Of a stretch of DNA of 50,391 bases, positions 41,350-47,830 are shown in pieces. Below the pieces are notes generated by a model. That model did not search any database. It worked only from the letters and a program-made list of their open reading frames with translations, and had not been told where the DNA came from. Position 1 is the stretch's first letter. Every line of letters begins with the position of its first letter. Position numbers and translations under genes: made by a program. The stretch comes from a virus: IMG/VR virus record IMGVR_UViG_3300035698_005926, positions 1-50,391 of that record; one strand, given 5' to 3'.

Positions 41350-42039
41350 ATGGCTGAAAATAAGCGCGTTGCAATCGCGTATTTGAGAACATCTTCCGCA
41401 ACAAATGTTGGTGCTGAAAAAGATAGCGATAAACGCCAAAGGCAAGCCATAGAAATTTACGCAAAAGCGGCAGGATATGAAATAATAAGAGAATATTATG
41501 ATGCTGGCGTAAGCGGAACTCTTGTCATGGATGATAGGCCGCAAGGCTCTAAGATGATGGATTTTATGCGCTCGAACCATGTCGATGCCATGATCGTTGA
41601 AAATGCAGGGCGTTTTGCCCGTGACGAAAGAGCGCAAATTGAAGGTCGTGACTTCTTAAAAGAGCAGGGTATAGAGCTTATACCTGCCGATATGCCAGAC
41701 TGCTTCACAAATGAAAGCCCATCTAAAAAATTCATAAGGCGTATGATGGAAGCCTATGTGATCATGGAAAAAGAAACTCTCGTTGAAAAAATGAAAGTCG
41801 CCAGAGACAGAAAACGCAAAAAATACGGCAGGTGCGAAGGAAAACTAAGAGCGCCACCAGAAGCGGTCTCTCTTGCTGTTGAGTTAAAAACACAAGGATT
41901 ATCCTTACGGAAAATCAGCGCAGAGCTTGAAATACAAGGGTTCACTGTTATGCAAAAAACAGGAAGTACAGGGAAACCTTATTCAGCAGCATCTATTAAA
42001 TACATGATTGAAAATTTTGGAGAAGACAATGACGATTAA
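41350..42039 (+). CDS. serine recombinase (resolvase/invertase family)
   Basis: A 229-residue protein, start MAENKRVAIAYLRTSS after TTGGAGTTTTTAC; upstream in-frame codons to 41263 run through AT-rich repeats and are unlikely. The resolvase N-terminal domain shows AYLRTSS (catalytic Ser near 14-15), RQRQAIEIYAKAAGYEI, IVENAGRFARDERAQIEG and a GIELIPADMPD strand. The C-terminus has a helix-turn-helix-like region (LSLRKISAELEIQGFTV). Size fits a small resolvase or invertase rather than a large serine integrase. It could resolve dimers, invert DNA or integrate the phage. Confidence 0.8.
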   Translation: MAENKRVAIAYLRTSSATNVGAEKDSDKRQRQAIEIYAKAAGYEIIREYYDAGVSGTLVMDDRPQGSKMMDFMRSNHVDAMIVENAGRFARDERAQIEGRDFLKEQGIELIPADMPDCFTNESPSKKFIRRMMEAYVIMEKETLVEKMKVARDRKRKKYGRCEGKLRAPPEAVSLAVELKTQGLSLRKISAELEIQGFTVMQKTGSTGKPYSAASIKYMIENFGEDNDD

Positions 42040-42145
42040 TCGGGTCGATGATAAAATAATTATAGTCGCTACGATTACTTTTAGATAATAACAGAACTTT
42101 CGACACGTTGGAGCAATTACAGAAAATGCGGGATTTTTAAATATC

Positions 42146-42460
42146 ATGAAAGATCGTGTCCTAGAATTATCACAAGGCTTTGTTGCAATTATTAGCGGTG
42201 AAGATTGGCGGCGCGTATCTAGGCATTCTTGGCATATCCACAAGAGTCGTGGCAGTAAAAAGAAAATCGGGCAACCTTATGCCAGATCAAATGTGGGCGG
42301 TAAAAAAATATACCTTCACCGATTTATAACTGGTGCTGAATCTCCACTACACGTTGACCATAAAAACCACTGCACCCTTGATAATCGAAGGTGCAATCTT
42401 GAAATAGTTGATCACATTACGAACATGCACAGAAGGCGAGAAAAGCAAACGCCCCGATGA
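42146..42460 (+). CDS. HNH homing-type endonuclease
   Basis: A 104-residue protein with the HNH core YLHRFITGAESPLHVDHKNH, TLDNRRCNLEIV and terminal NMHRRRE, as in free-standing phage HNH endonucleases. The N-terminal half (VAIISGEDWRRVSRHSW) is the usual beta-rich DNA-binding lead. It stands alone between recombinase and a terminator, with no split gene beside it, so it is a mobile free-standing nuclease rather than an intron ORF. Confidence 0.8.
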   Translation: MKDRVLELSQGFVAIISGEDWRRVSRHSWHIHKSRGSKKKIGQPYARSNVGGKKIYLHRFITGAESPLHVDHKNHCTLDNRRCNLEIVDHITNMHRRREKQTPR

Positions 42461-42479
42461 AGCGAAGCATCGGAGCGTT
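42448..42479. terminator. bidirectional terminator between convergent genes
   Basis: AACGCCCCGATG and CATCGGAGCGTT form a 12-position stem with one mismatch and an 8-nt loop. It overlaps the end of the HNH gene and faces the end of the FtsK-gamma/GapR gene at 42527, so it can stop transcription from both sides. T tracts are short. Confidence 0.6.
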
Positions 42480-42526
42480 CTACGAGACAGCGGCGAAAAT
42501 GCTTAAACCGCGCTCAATTATTTACA

Positions 42527-43162
42527 CTATGTCATGCCTATAGCGCATTTGTAAAGATCCATAATAGACTCTTCTTCAAGGCGTTTTCCAACATCGACTT
42601 TCCGAAGGGCAATTATCTTTCTGATTATCTTAACGTCAAATCCAACACCTTTGGATTCCGCATAAACTTCTTTCACATCTTCCATGATATTCTTTTTTTC
42701 TTCTTCCAAACGCTCAATACGTTCAATGAATGAAATTAAACGCTGCCCTGAAAAACCACCAACATCTTTGGCATCATCTGAATTGTGTCCTAGTCCGGGC
42801 AGGTCAGGTTTTTTTTCTTTTTGATCTGCCACGCGGGATTCTTCTTGTTCAATTATTGTGTCGGATTCTGATTTTTGAACATCAAAATTACTAGGATCAC
42901 CAACCTCTAAATAAGGAACGCTCTCTTGTTTATTTTCCGATACTTCAACCAAATATGATTTATAGTTAAAATCGATAACTGCACGTTTTCCAACTTCATT
43001 GCATGGGGTAATAATCCCGTTTTTCTCCATATCGTCTATGATACGGGCTGCGCGGTTATAACCTACTGCAAGTTGCCTTTGGACGTAGCTTGTTGAACAC
43101 TTCCCGCCTGATCGTACGATTTTAACAGCTTTGTCGTATAGGTCATCTTTTTCTTCACTCAT
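42527..43162 (-). CDS. FtsK-gamma winged helix fused to GapR (DUF2312) domain
   Basis: A 211-residue protein; start MSEEKDDLYDK chosen at 43162 because it has AAAAGGAGAATTACC directly ahead, whereas the longer frame to 43264 overlaps the methyltransferase. Residues 6-62 match the FtsK gamma domain (LYDKAVKIVRSGGKCSTSYV, LAVGYNRAARIIDDMEKNGI). Residues about 138-211 match GapR (SFIERIERLEEEKKNIMEDV, KEVYAESKGVGFDVKIIRKI, then IALRKVD). GapR binds overtwisted DNA ahead of replication forks in alphaproteobacteria; FtsK-gamma reads oriented DNA sites. The linker (63-137) is acidic. The fusion suggests a DNA-topology-sensing phage replication factor. Confidence 0.8.
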   Translation of the reverse strand: MSEEKDDLYDKAVKIVRSGGKCSTSYVQRQLAVGYNRAARIIDDMEKNGIITPCNEVGKRAVIDFNYKSYLVEVSENKQESVPYLEVGDPSNFDVQKSESDTIIEQEESRVADQKEKKPDLPGLGHNSDDAKDVGGFSGQRLISFIERIERLEEEKKNIMEDVKEVYAESKGVGFDVKIIRKIIALRKVDVGKRLEEESIMDLYKCAIGMT

Positions 43163-43853
43163 GGTAATTCTCCTTTTGGTTTTTGTAATGTTTAGAAATT
43201 CTTTCACAAGCAATATCGAAATATTTTTCTGATTTCTCAATGCCTGTAAACTGTTTACCAGCATTCATTGCCGCTAAACCTGTTGTTCCAGTACCCATGA
43301 AAGGGTCAATAATATGGTTTCCATTGATATTAATCATAATTTTCTCCATGACATTCATAGGTTTTACGGTGGGATGGTCATATTTAGATTTACCGTTATT
43401 GGCTAGAATATATCGGTTTTTATGAGATAAATCCCCTAATGGATGCCCACCCTTATTCCATGCGTGGATATAAAATTCCGTATCTGGAATGTAATGCTTA
43501 TTTGCTACTGGCATAGGATTATTTTTATGCCAAGCGCAAAGTAAAGCTTGTCGTGTGAAACTTCCGCGCAAATATGGCAAAAGCGTATGTAATTGGTCAT
43601 TGTGGCAGAAAACAACAACGGAACGGTAAAGCAGGGTATTGATTATCGAATGTTCAAAACCTTTATCCAGTCCACTATCCTGAATATCTTCAAGACATCT
43701 TCTTTCTTTTCTCATTTTACCACCACCAGAAGTATTAAAAACATACGGCGGGTCAGTAACCATGCAATCGAACACGCCCAGTCTTGGCGCAATTTCGTAG
43801 GAATCGCCAAGATACAGCGTACAATAACCAATAATTTCTTTACGTTTTCCCAT
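43155..43853 (-). CDS. site-specific DNA methyltransferase (N6-adenine/N4-cytosine type)
   Basis: A 232-residue enzyme. Motif IV DPPY at 34-37, the target-recognition region in the middle, and motif I DPFMGTGTT at 182-190 followed by GLAAMNAGKQFTGIE at the C-terminal end give a beta-type order (IV before I). It methylates adenine (or N4-cytosine) with S-adenosylmethionine, protecting phage DNA from host nucleases or acting on regulation. The C-terminal end overlaps the next gene by 8 nt. Target sequence cannot be read from the protein. Confidence 0.85.
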   Translation of the reverse strand: MGKRKEIIGYCTLYLGDSYEIAPRLGVFDCMVTDPPYVFNTSGGGKMRKERRCLEDIQDSGLDKGFEHSIINTLLYRSVVVFCHNDQLHTLLPYLRGSFTRQALLCAWHKNNPMPVANKHYIPDTEFYIHAWNKGGHPLGDLSHKNRYILANNGKSKYDHPTVKPMNVMEKIMININGNHIIDPFMGTGTTGLAAMNAGKQFTGIEKSEKYFDIACERISKHYKNQKENYHE

Positions 43854-44121
43854 TATTCAAATCCAATCCAAACTTTTCATATAATTTTTCACGTTTTTTT
43901 ATTATCTCTTTTTTCTCTTTTTCTATCTTATTAATTAAATCCTTCAATTTTTTTTCGCAGCCGCTATTCATGGCAACGCCATTGCAATATTGGATATGGG
44001 TGTCTTTTTTTCTGCATCCACATCGGCACATTCTGCGCTTTCTTTTGTTAGGTTCATGATGTGGCAAAATGATCATATCATGCGCGTATAAATTGCCGCT
44101 TTTACCGTAACCATTAAACAT
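43840..44121 (-). CDS. small Cys-rich protein with coiled-coil tail
   Basis: A 93-residue protein, start MFNGYGKSGNLYAHD. The middle has CRCGCRKKDTHIQYC and GVAMNSGC, six candidate metal-ligand residues including His, suggesting a zinc-ribbon-like fold. The C-terminal third is a highly charged helix (LINKIEKEKKEIIKKREKL). It overlaps the methyltransferase start by 14 nt. No known family claimed. Confidence 0.55.
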   Translation of the reverse strand: MFNGYGKSGNLYAHDMIILPHHEPNKRKRRMCRCGCRKKDTHIQYCNGVAMNSGCEKKLKDLINKIEKEKKEIIKKREKLYEKFGLDLNNGKT

Positions 44122-44137
44122 GATTTTCCTTTCTGAT

Positions 44138-44359
44138 TTAATTTTCTATTATTTTCGTGGGCGTGCATCCCGCTTCTTCAAATCGCTCCTTAATTGCATT
44201 ATGCATAAAATCTGCAATTTTTTCAGCACAACTGTCTGAAAGGTCTTTTGGTATCGAGCCAAGCCTTACATAAGCATAGCGTTCGCCCCCGAATGTCTCG
44301 ACACCATGTTGAGACAGCATCATATCATCAATGGCCTCGTGTGCTTTCTCTTGCGTCAT
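44138..44359 (-). CDS. hypothetical protein (73 aa)
   Basis: A 73-residue soluble protein, start MTQEKAHEAIDDMML, helical and slightly acidic (DSCAEKIADFMHNAIKERF). An AAAGAAAGATTCAAAA stretch lies upstream. It is part of the replication operon. Function unknown. Confidence 0.5.
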   Translation of the reverse strand: MTQEKAHEAIDDMMLSQHGVETFGGERYAYVRLGSIPKDLSDSCAEKIADFMHNAIKERFEEAGCTPTKIIEN

Positions 44360-44394
44360 TTTTGAATCTTTCTTTTGTGTTAGATTTTGAGGGG

Positions 44395-44577
44395 TTATTC
44401 TTCCATAAGCTGCTTTGCGATAATGTGCGGAGGTACACCAGCTTGATTGGCGTAATCTCTAGCCAACCCAAGCATGAGTCCTGACATTATCAGATCTGAT
44501 AAACCCATGGTCTTTTGCAGAGCAACGATATCTTTTAAAAACTCATCTAGTTTCTCATCTTCAATTTCCATGCTCAT
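44395..44577 (-). CDS. hypothetical protein (60 aa)
   Basis: A 60-residue acidic helical protein, MSMEIEDEKLDEFLKDI to IIAKQLMEE; ATG at 44571 is an alternative start. It lies in the same operon, 35 nt upstream of the previous entry. No motif recognised. Confidence 0.45.
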   Translation of the reverse strand: MSMEIEDEKLDEFLKDIVALQKTMGLSDLIMSGLMLGLARDYANQAGVPPHIIAKQLMEE

Positions 44578-44662
44578 GATTTAACCTTTTCCAAAATAAG
44601 ACCCCGTGAGGCCGATTAAAATAATTTACGTGTAATCCCATGTTAAACTTGGTTCAATGCCC

Positions 44663-45253
44663 TCAGTCGTTATTATTTACGTTCTTAACTATGTTTTTAA
44701 GTGACGATATCCTTTCACTTTCTTTGTTTAGCCGCTCAATGGCGATTTTGTATGTTTGCGTTCTTGAAGTAATATCATCAAGTATTGAACCAGAAGGGGG
44801 CAACCACGGATTTTCTCTTGTTGCTTTGCGCCATTGATCTTCACAAATAATTGATACCGCGACGAGGCTGGCTTTTTTTTCTACGCAAGCACCTGCGATG
44901 TCTGATATTATAATACCGTCCTTTGTCGTTTCCCGTTGTGGGAAGTGAGCAAGCATTCTTGCAATCCAGTAAGCGGCTTCGTCATACGTGGCTTCAATCG
45001 TCGTCCAAGCCAAGACGTTTAAGGCATTCTTGCTGTCGATCTGGTCGTCTGCCCGTATCTTGTAGAGCTTTGTTGAGCGAATCTTCGAGATTATTGCGGG
45101 GATTTCGTCCACTTGAGGGCGTGTTTTTGGCAGGTAAGGCGTAATCGCGCTCGTAGCATTCATCCCTAAGCCATCGGAACATATCGCTGTTTTTTTCGTC
45201 TGTGCTTTCGCAGTAATTTCGGTATTTTGTAATACCCCGTCCAATTCCTTCAT
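44663..45253 (-). CDS. putative replication protein, P-like partner of initiator
   Basis: A 196-residue protein, start MKELDGVLQNTEIT with AAAGGAAAATCTT directly upstream. It overlaps the initiator gene by 260 nt in another frame. The C-terminal part (WTTIEATYDEAAYWIARMLA, ENPWLPPSGSILDDI) resembles small phage replication accessory proteins that sit after O-like initiators, such as helicase-loading partners, but I cannot name a family. A later start at 45163 would shorten the overlap to 170 nt. Its reading frame has no out-of-place stops and a protein-like pattern. Confidence 0.5.
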   Translation of the reverse strand: MKELDGVLQNTEITAKAQTKKTAICSDGLGMNATSAITPYLPKTRPQVDEIPAIISKIRSTKLYKIRADDQIDSKNALNVLAWTTIEATYDEAAYWIARMLAHFPQRETTKDGIIISDIAGACVEKKASLVAVSIICEDQWRKATRENPWLPPSGSILDDITSRTQTYKIAIERLNKESERISSLKNIVKNVNNND

Positions 45254-45962
45254 AAGATTTTCCTTTCTTCAAAAGTATATATAGCTGCTCTTTGGCCTTC
45301 CCCTTGTGTCCCTTGTCCCTCGTTTTTGGGTAGTTTTTCCAAAATCGTTCAAACAAAGATTCTTGATCCTCAAATGTACCGTCTGGCATTAAAAAAGATA
45401 AAGGCAACACACCATCCCCCCTTTTGGGGGTTAGGGGGGAATCTGTCTCTGTCTTAGTCTCTGTCTTAGTCTCTGTCTTAGTCTCTGTGTCGCCAAGTCG
45501 GGATACCGTATCGCATACCGTATCAGTTAATAGCGTTTTCATTTTCGATAATACGTTTTTTGTGTCCCAATCTTTTGTATTAATGAAATCTCTTAAGTCA
45601 TTGGCATTGTTTAACCTTAGTCTTGATTTGGGGACGTTTGAAAGTTCAGAAATAACCTTTAGGCAATGCTTTGGATTGTTTGGCGAATTAAATTCGTACC
45701 ATCTGTGTATGTAAAGAACGGACTCGTTCTTGTCATACCGTATCAATCCTGTATCGCATACCGTATCGCATACCGTATCTATTTTCTTTCTATCCCACTT
45801 TAAATCCTCTTCGATATACCCAATAGGCATACGATAACATCCGCATGAGTTTGATAGCGGTGATGAAAGGCAATATAAATAAAAAAGTTTTCCGGCATCA
45901 TTAAGTAAATTAAATCTTTTGGATGTCCATATACTCGGATTTATTTTTGAAAAGTCACGCAT
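44994..45962 (-). CDS. O-like replication initiator
   Basis: A 322-residue protein, start MRDFSKINPSIWTSKRF. Residues 1-110 form a winged-helix-like initiator domain (GKLFYLYCLSSPLSNSCGCY, GYIEEDLKWDRKKI, RWYEFNSPNNPKHCLKVI). A low-complexity linker (TETKTETKTETKTET) follows, then a C-terminal part with FWKNYPKTRDKGHKGKAKEQ, typical of phage primosome initiators. Five copies of ATACCGTATC lie in its coding sequence, recalling lambda O, whose gene contains the origin. It probably recruits host helicase to the phage origin. Confidence 0.7.
   Translation of the reverse strand: MRDFSKINPSIWTSKRFNLLNDAGKLFYLYCLSSPLSNSCGCYRMPIGYIEEDLKWDRKKIDTVCDTVCDTGLIRYDKNESVLYIHRWYEFNSPNNPKHCLKVISELSNVPKSRLRLNNANDLRDFINTKDWDTKNVLSKMKTLLTDTVCDTVSRLGDTETKTETKTETKTETDSPLTPKRGDGVLPLSFLMPDGTFEDQESLFERFWKNYPKTRDKGHKGKAKEQLYILLKKGKSYEGIGRGITKYRNYCESTDEKNSDMFRWLRDECYERDYALPAKNTPSSGRNPRNNLEDSLNKALQDTGRRPDRQQECLKRLGLDDD
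45445..45488 (-). repeat. 12-bp tandem repeat coding the TETK linker
   Basis: GTCTCTGTCTTA (+ strand) occurs three times in a row (45445-45480) and continues for 8 bases more. On the coding strand it gives (TETK)n. It is a microsatellite-like linker, likely to vary in copy number between relatives. Confidence 0.7.
45503..45524 (+). repeat. iteron pair in initiator gene
   Basis: ATACCGTATC occurs at 45503-45512 and 45515-45524 (12-bp period), within the O-like gene. Each unit is partly self-complementary (ATAC..GTAT). Together with the cluster at 45735 this suggests initiator-binding iterons of an origin. Confidence 0.6.
45735..45779 (+). repeat. iteron cluster in initiator gene, candidate replication origin
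   Basis: ATACCGTATC at 45735-45744, 45758-45767 and 45770-45779, plus the degenerate ATCCTGTATC at 45746-45755, give four units with 11- and 12-bp spacing. They encode the repeated DTVCDTVCDT peptide. Repeats conserved at DNA level within an initiator gene are the hallmark of lambda-type origins. Confidence 0.65.
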
Positions 45963-45965
45963 CTA

Positions 45966-46193
45966 TCAAACACCTTCTTTGCTAAAAGCATCTTCAAAAA
46001 GTTCTATAGTGTCTTGCTTTGGGATTTGCCTAAGATTTTTTAGTCTGTTGAAGAACCCACAGTCAATATAGTATTTAAGGCAGAACTGACGTTCTGTAAG
46101 AGGGTTTTCCAATCTTTCGGATAACTTTTTAATACGAGCGTCCCATGTACGGGCGATCTTAATTCTTTTTTCTATCGGGTTTAAATCTGTCAT
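45966..46193 (-). CDS. small possible DNA-binding regulator, first gene of replication operon
   Basis: A 75-residue basic protein, start MTDLNPIEKRIKIA. The middle (NPLTERQFCLKYYIDCGFFN, RLKNLRQIPKQDTIELF) has the shape of a short helix-turn-helix, as in repressor-like proteins with x-C/S-x-x-x-G turns. The ATG lies only 5 nt after a good -10 box, so the message would be essentially leaderless, as is lambda cI from its maintenance promoter. It could be a Cro- or CI-like switch protein. Family not certain. Confidence 0.5.
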   Translation of the reverse strand: MTDLNPIEKRIKIARTWDARIKKLSERLENPLTERQFCLKYYIDCGFFNRLKNLRQIPKQDTIELFEDAFSKEGV

Positions 46194-46198
46194 TTTTC

Positions 46199-46228
46199 AC
46201 ATTACTCGTATAAACTTGTTTGCGTCAA
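46199..46228 (-). promoter_or_regulatory. promoter for replication operon, probably leaderless transcript
   Basis: TTGACG (46228-46223) and TAATGT (46204-46199) separated by 18 nt on the - strand. Only 5 nt remain before the ATG at 46193, so transcription should begin at or next to the start codon. Confidence 0.65.
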
Positions 46229-46238
46229 TACTTTTTAC

Positions 46239-46267
46239 TTGCAATCGACATAGAAAAGCAATACCTT
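46239..46267 (+). promoter_or_regulatory. promoter for recombination module
   Basis: TTGCAA (46239-46244) and TACCTT (46262-46267) with a 17-nt spacer, 43 nt upstream of the gene at 46311. It is divergent to the replication promoter, the -35 boxes being only 10 bp apart, so one bound regulator could control both. Confidence 0.6.
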
Positions 46268-46310
46268 TCTTAAATAACTATTCAAAAAATGCTAACATAA
46301 GGAAAGCACA

Positions 46311-47591
46311 ATGAACCAAGCGACATTAAAATATGAGCCAGACGAAATTGAAAACATTGAGGCTGAGGCAACAAAAGTTACCTACCCCGATAAAGAAACG
46401 GTTATCATAACTTCTGATGGTGAAAGCCCTATTACGGCTGGAACGTCTCATGACGTTGTTATTGTGGATAGTAGCTTCAGGCCTCTTGTTGCTTTTTATA
46501 ATGAAAAAGGACTTGATCCCCTCATTGAACAGGTTAAGAAGAAAGCGGAATATGAAGAATACGATATCTCCACAAAAGAAGGTCGCACAAAAATGCGATC
46601 TTTTGCAAAGTTCGGTATCGCAGGATCAAAAACATTTATCAAAGAAATGTCCGATAAATTGCGCGAGGAAGGCCGATTGAAAGATATTGCCATACGTGAT
46701 GTGACAAAGCGTATGAGTGATGAGATTGACAAGATCCGCGATAAATTCCTTGCTCCACTTATTGAATTTGAAAACAAGGAAAAAGAGCGTGTTCAGTCTT
46801 TAAATGACAGAATAGAGCGCATGAGCATGGCAAGCTACTTCGGACATTTGAACCCATCGCCGACACAGGATGAAATTAAGAATCACCAAGCCCTCCTTGA
46901 TGAAGTTTACCAATATGAATGGAAAGAGTTTGAGTGCCGAGCCGATGCCGAATTTTTAAAGCAAAAAGAAATCCTTGGTGGAATGCTATCCAATCGGATT
47001 AAACAAGACAAAGAACGCGCAGAACTCGAACGCCTTCGCAAAGAAAATGAAGAACGTGAGCGCAAGGAGCGTGACGAACGTATTGCTAAGGAAGCCGCTG
47101 ACCGCGCCAAGCGTGAAGCAGAAGAAAAAGCAGCAAAGGAAAAAGAGCAAGCCGAAGCAAAAGCTAAAGCCGAGCAAATTGTACGTGATCGTATTGCCGC
47201 TGAAAAGGCTGAACAAGATAGACTTGCTCTTGAGAAAATTGAGAATGAGAAGAAAGAATCAGAAGAACGCGCAGCCAAGGCCGAAGCTGATAAAATTGCA
47301 ACCGAGAACAAAGCTAAACTTGACGCAATTGAAGCCGCAGAGCGTGCCGAAGCCGAAAAGATAGCCGCCATCGAAGCCGAGCGCAAGCGTCAAGCCGATG
47401 AAGCTGCTAAAGCCGAATCTGAACGTGCTAAACGTGAAGCTGATAAGACTCATCATGCGAAAATTCACCGTGAATCTCTTGAAGATTTACAAAAAGTTAT
47501 AGATGGTGGTGTACTCGGCGATGACCCAATGCGCGATATTGTCATTGCAATAGCTAAGGGTGAAATTCGCCACGTAAAGATCGAATATTAA
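46311..47591 (+). CDS. coiled-coil protein of recombination module
   Basis: A 426-residue protein, start MNQATLKYEPDEIEN after ATAAGGAAAGCACA. Residues 1-230 form a globular helical part (SFAKFGIAGSKTFIKEMSDK); 230-385 is a long Ala/Glu/Lys/Arg coiled coil (for example AAEKAEQDRLALEKIENEKK). The C-terminal end (DLQKVIDGGVLGDDPMRDIV) returns to a folded pattern. Proteins with this layout commonly precede phage exonuclease and annealing genes. Its role is probably structural or DNA-end handling; the precise activity is unknown. Confidence 0.7.
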   Translation: MNQATLKYEPDEIENIEAEATKVTYPDKETVIITSDGESPITAGTSHDVVIVDSSFRPLVAFYNEKGLDPLIEQVKKKAEYEEYDISTKEGRTKMRSFAKFGIAGSKTFIKEMSDKLREEGRLKDIAIRDVTKRMSDEIDKIRDKFLAPLIEFENKEKERVQSLNDRIERMSMASYFGHLNPSPTQDEIKNHQALLDEVYQYEWKEFECRADAEFLKQKEILGGMLSNRIKQDKERAELERLRKENEERERKERDERIAKEAADRAKREAEEKAAKEKEQAEAKAKAEQIVRDRIAAEKAEQDRLALEKIENEKKESEERAAKAEADKIATENKAKLDAIEAAERAEAEKIAAIEAERKRQADEAAKAESERAKREADKTHHAKIHRESLEDLQKVIDGGVLGDDPMRDIVIAIAKGEIRHVKIEY

Positions 47592-47634
47592 CATAGCTAA
47601 ATATTCCGAAGAAATACTAAATAACATAGCAGAC

Positions 47635-47763
47635 ATGTTTATGAATGATTTAACTGCCCCCCAGATCAGGGGGGCATTGACATTGCTTTTTGATACTACA
47701 AAGTACAAATTAACAGATGAATTAGTCCAAAAAGAAATAGATTTAATGGAATTTGATGAATAA
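47635..47763 (+). CDS. small protein (42 aa) in recombination module
   Basis: The frame MFMNDLTAPQIRGALTLLFD ends LMEFDE. Coding-like sequence extends 15 codons upstream (NIAKYSEEILNNIAD) to an ATT, but no ATG, GTG or TTG is available there, so either ATG 47635 or a rare start is used. Soluble, acidic, function unknown. It contains a strong GC hairpin. Confidence 0.5.
   Translation: MFMNDLTAPQIRGALTLLFDTTKYKLTDELVQKEIDLMEFDE
47655..47676 (+). other. strong GC hairpin inside coding sequence
   Basis: TGCCCCCC and GGGGGGCA pair perfectly (8 bp) around AGATCA. It is within the 42-residue gene, 11 nt before a CTTTTTG run, so it could attenuate transcription into the exonuclease or mask internal sites. 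Confidence 0.5.
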
Positions 47764-47769
47764 AAAGTG

Positions 47770-47799
47770 TTGACGTGTTTAAATCAATAGTGTTACTGT
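47770..47799 (+). promoter_or_regulatory. promoter upstream of exonuclease
   Basis: TTGACG (47770-47775), 18-nt spacer, TACTGT (47794-47799). The -35 hexamer and 18-nt spacing match the replication promoter at 46199-46228. It lies 31 nt ahead of the exonuclease ATG. Confidence 0.6.
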
Positions 47800-47830
47800 G
47801 ATTCTAACAAAGCGAACAAAGGAAGATAAA

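Noticed and set aside
42146-42460. Group I or II intron hosting the HNH endonuclease
   Set aside because: No split gene flanks it and no intron core or domain V sequence was seen.
46907-47386. 159-codon - strand frame of Ser/Ala/Arg
   Set aside because: Antisense of the Ala/Glu/Lys coiled-coil coding region; its composition is the expected complement.
47798-47830. GTG at 47798 as the exonuclease start
   Set aside because: It overlaps the predicted -10 box; ATG 47831 has a good ribosome site and leaves a normal leader.
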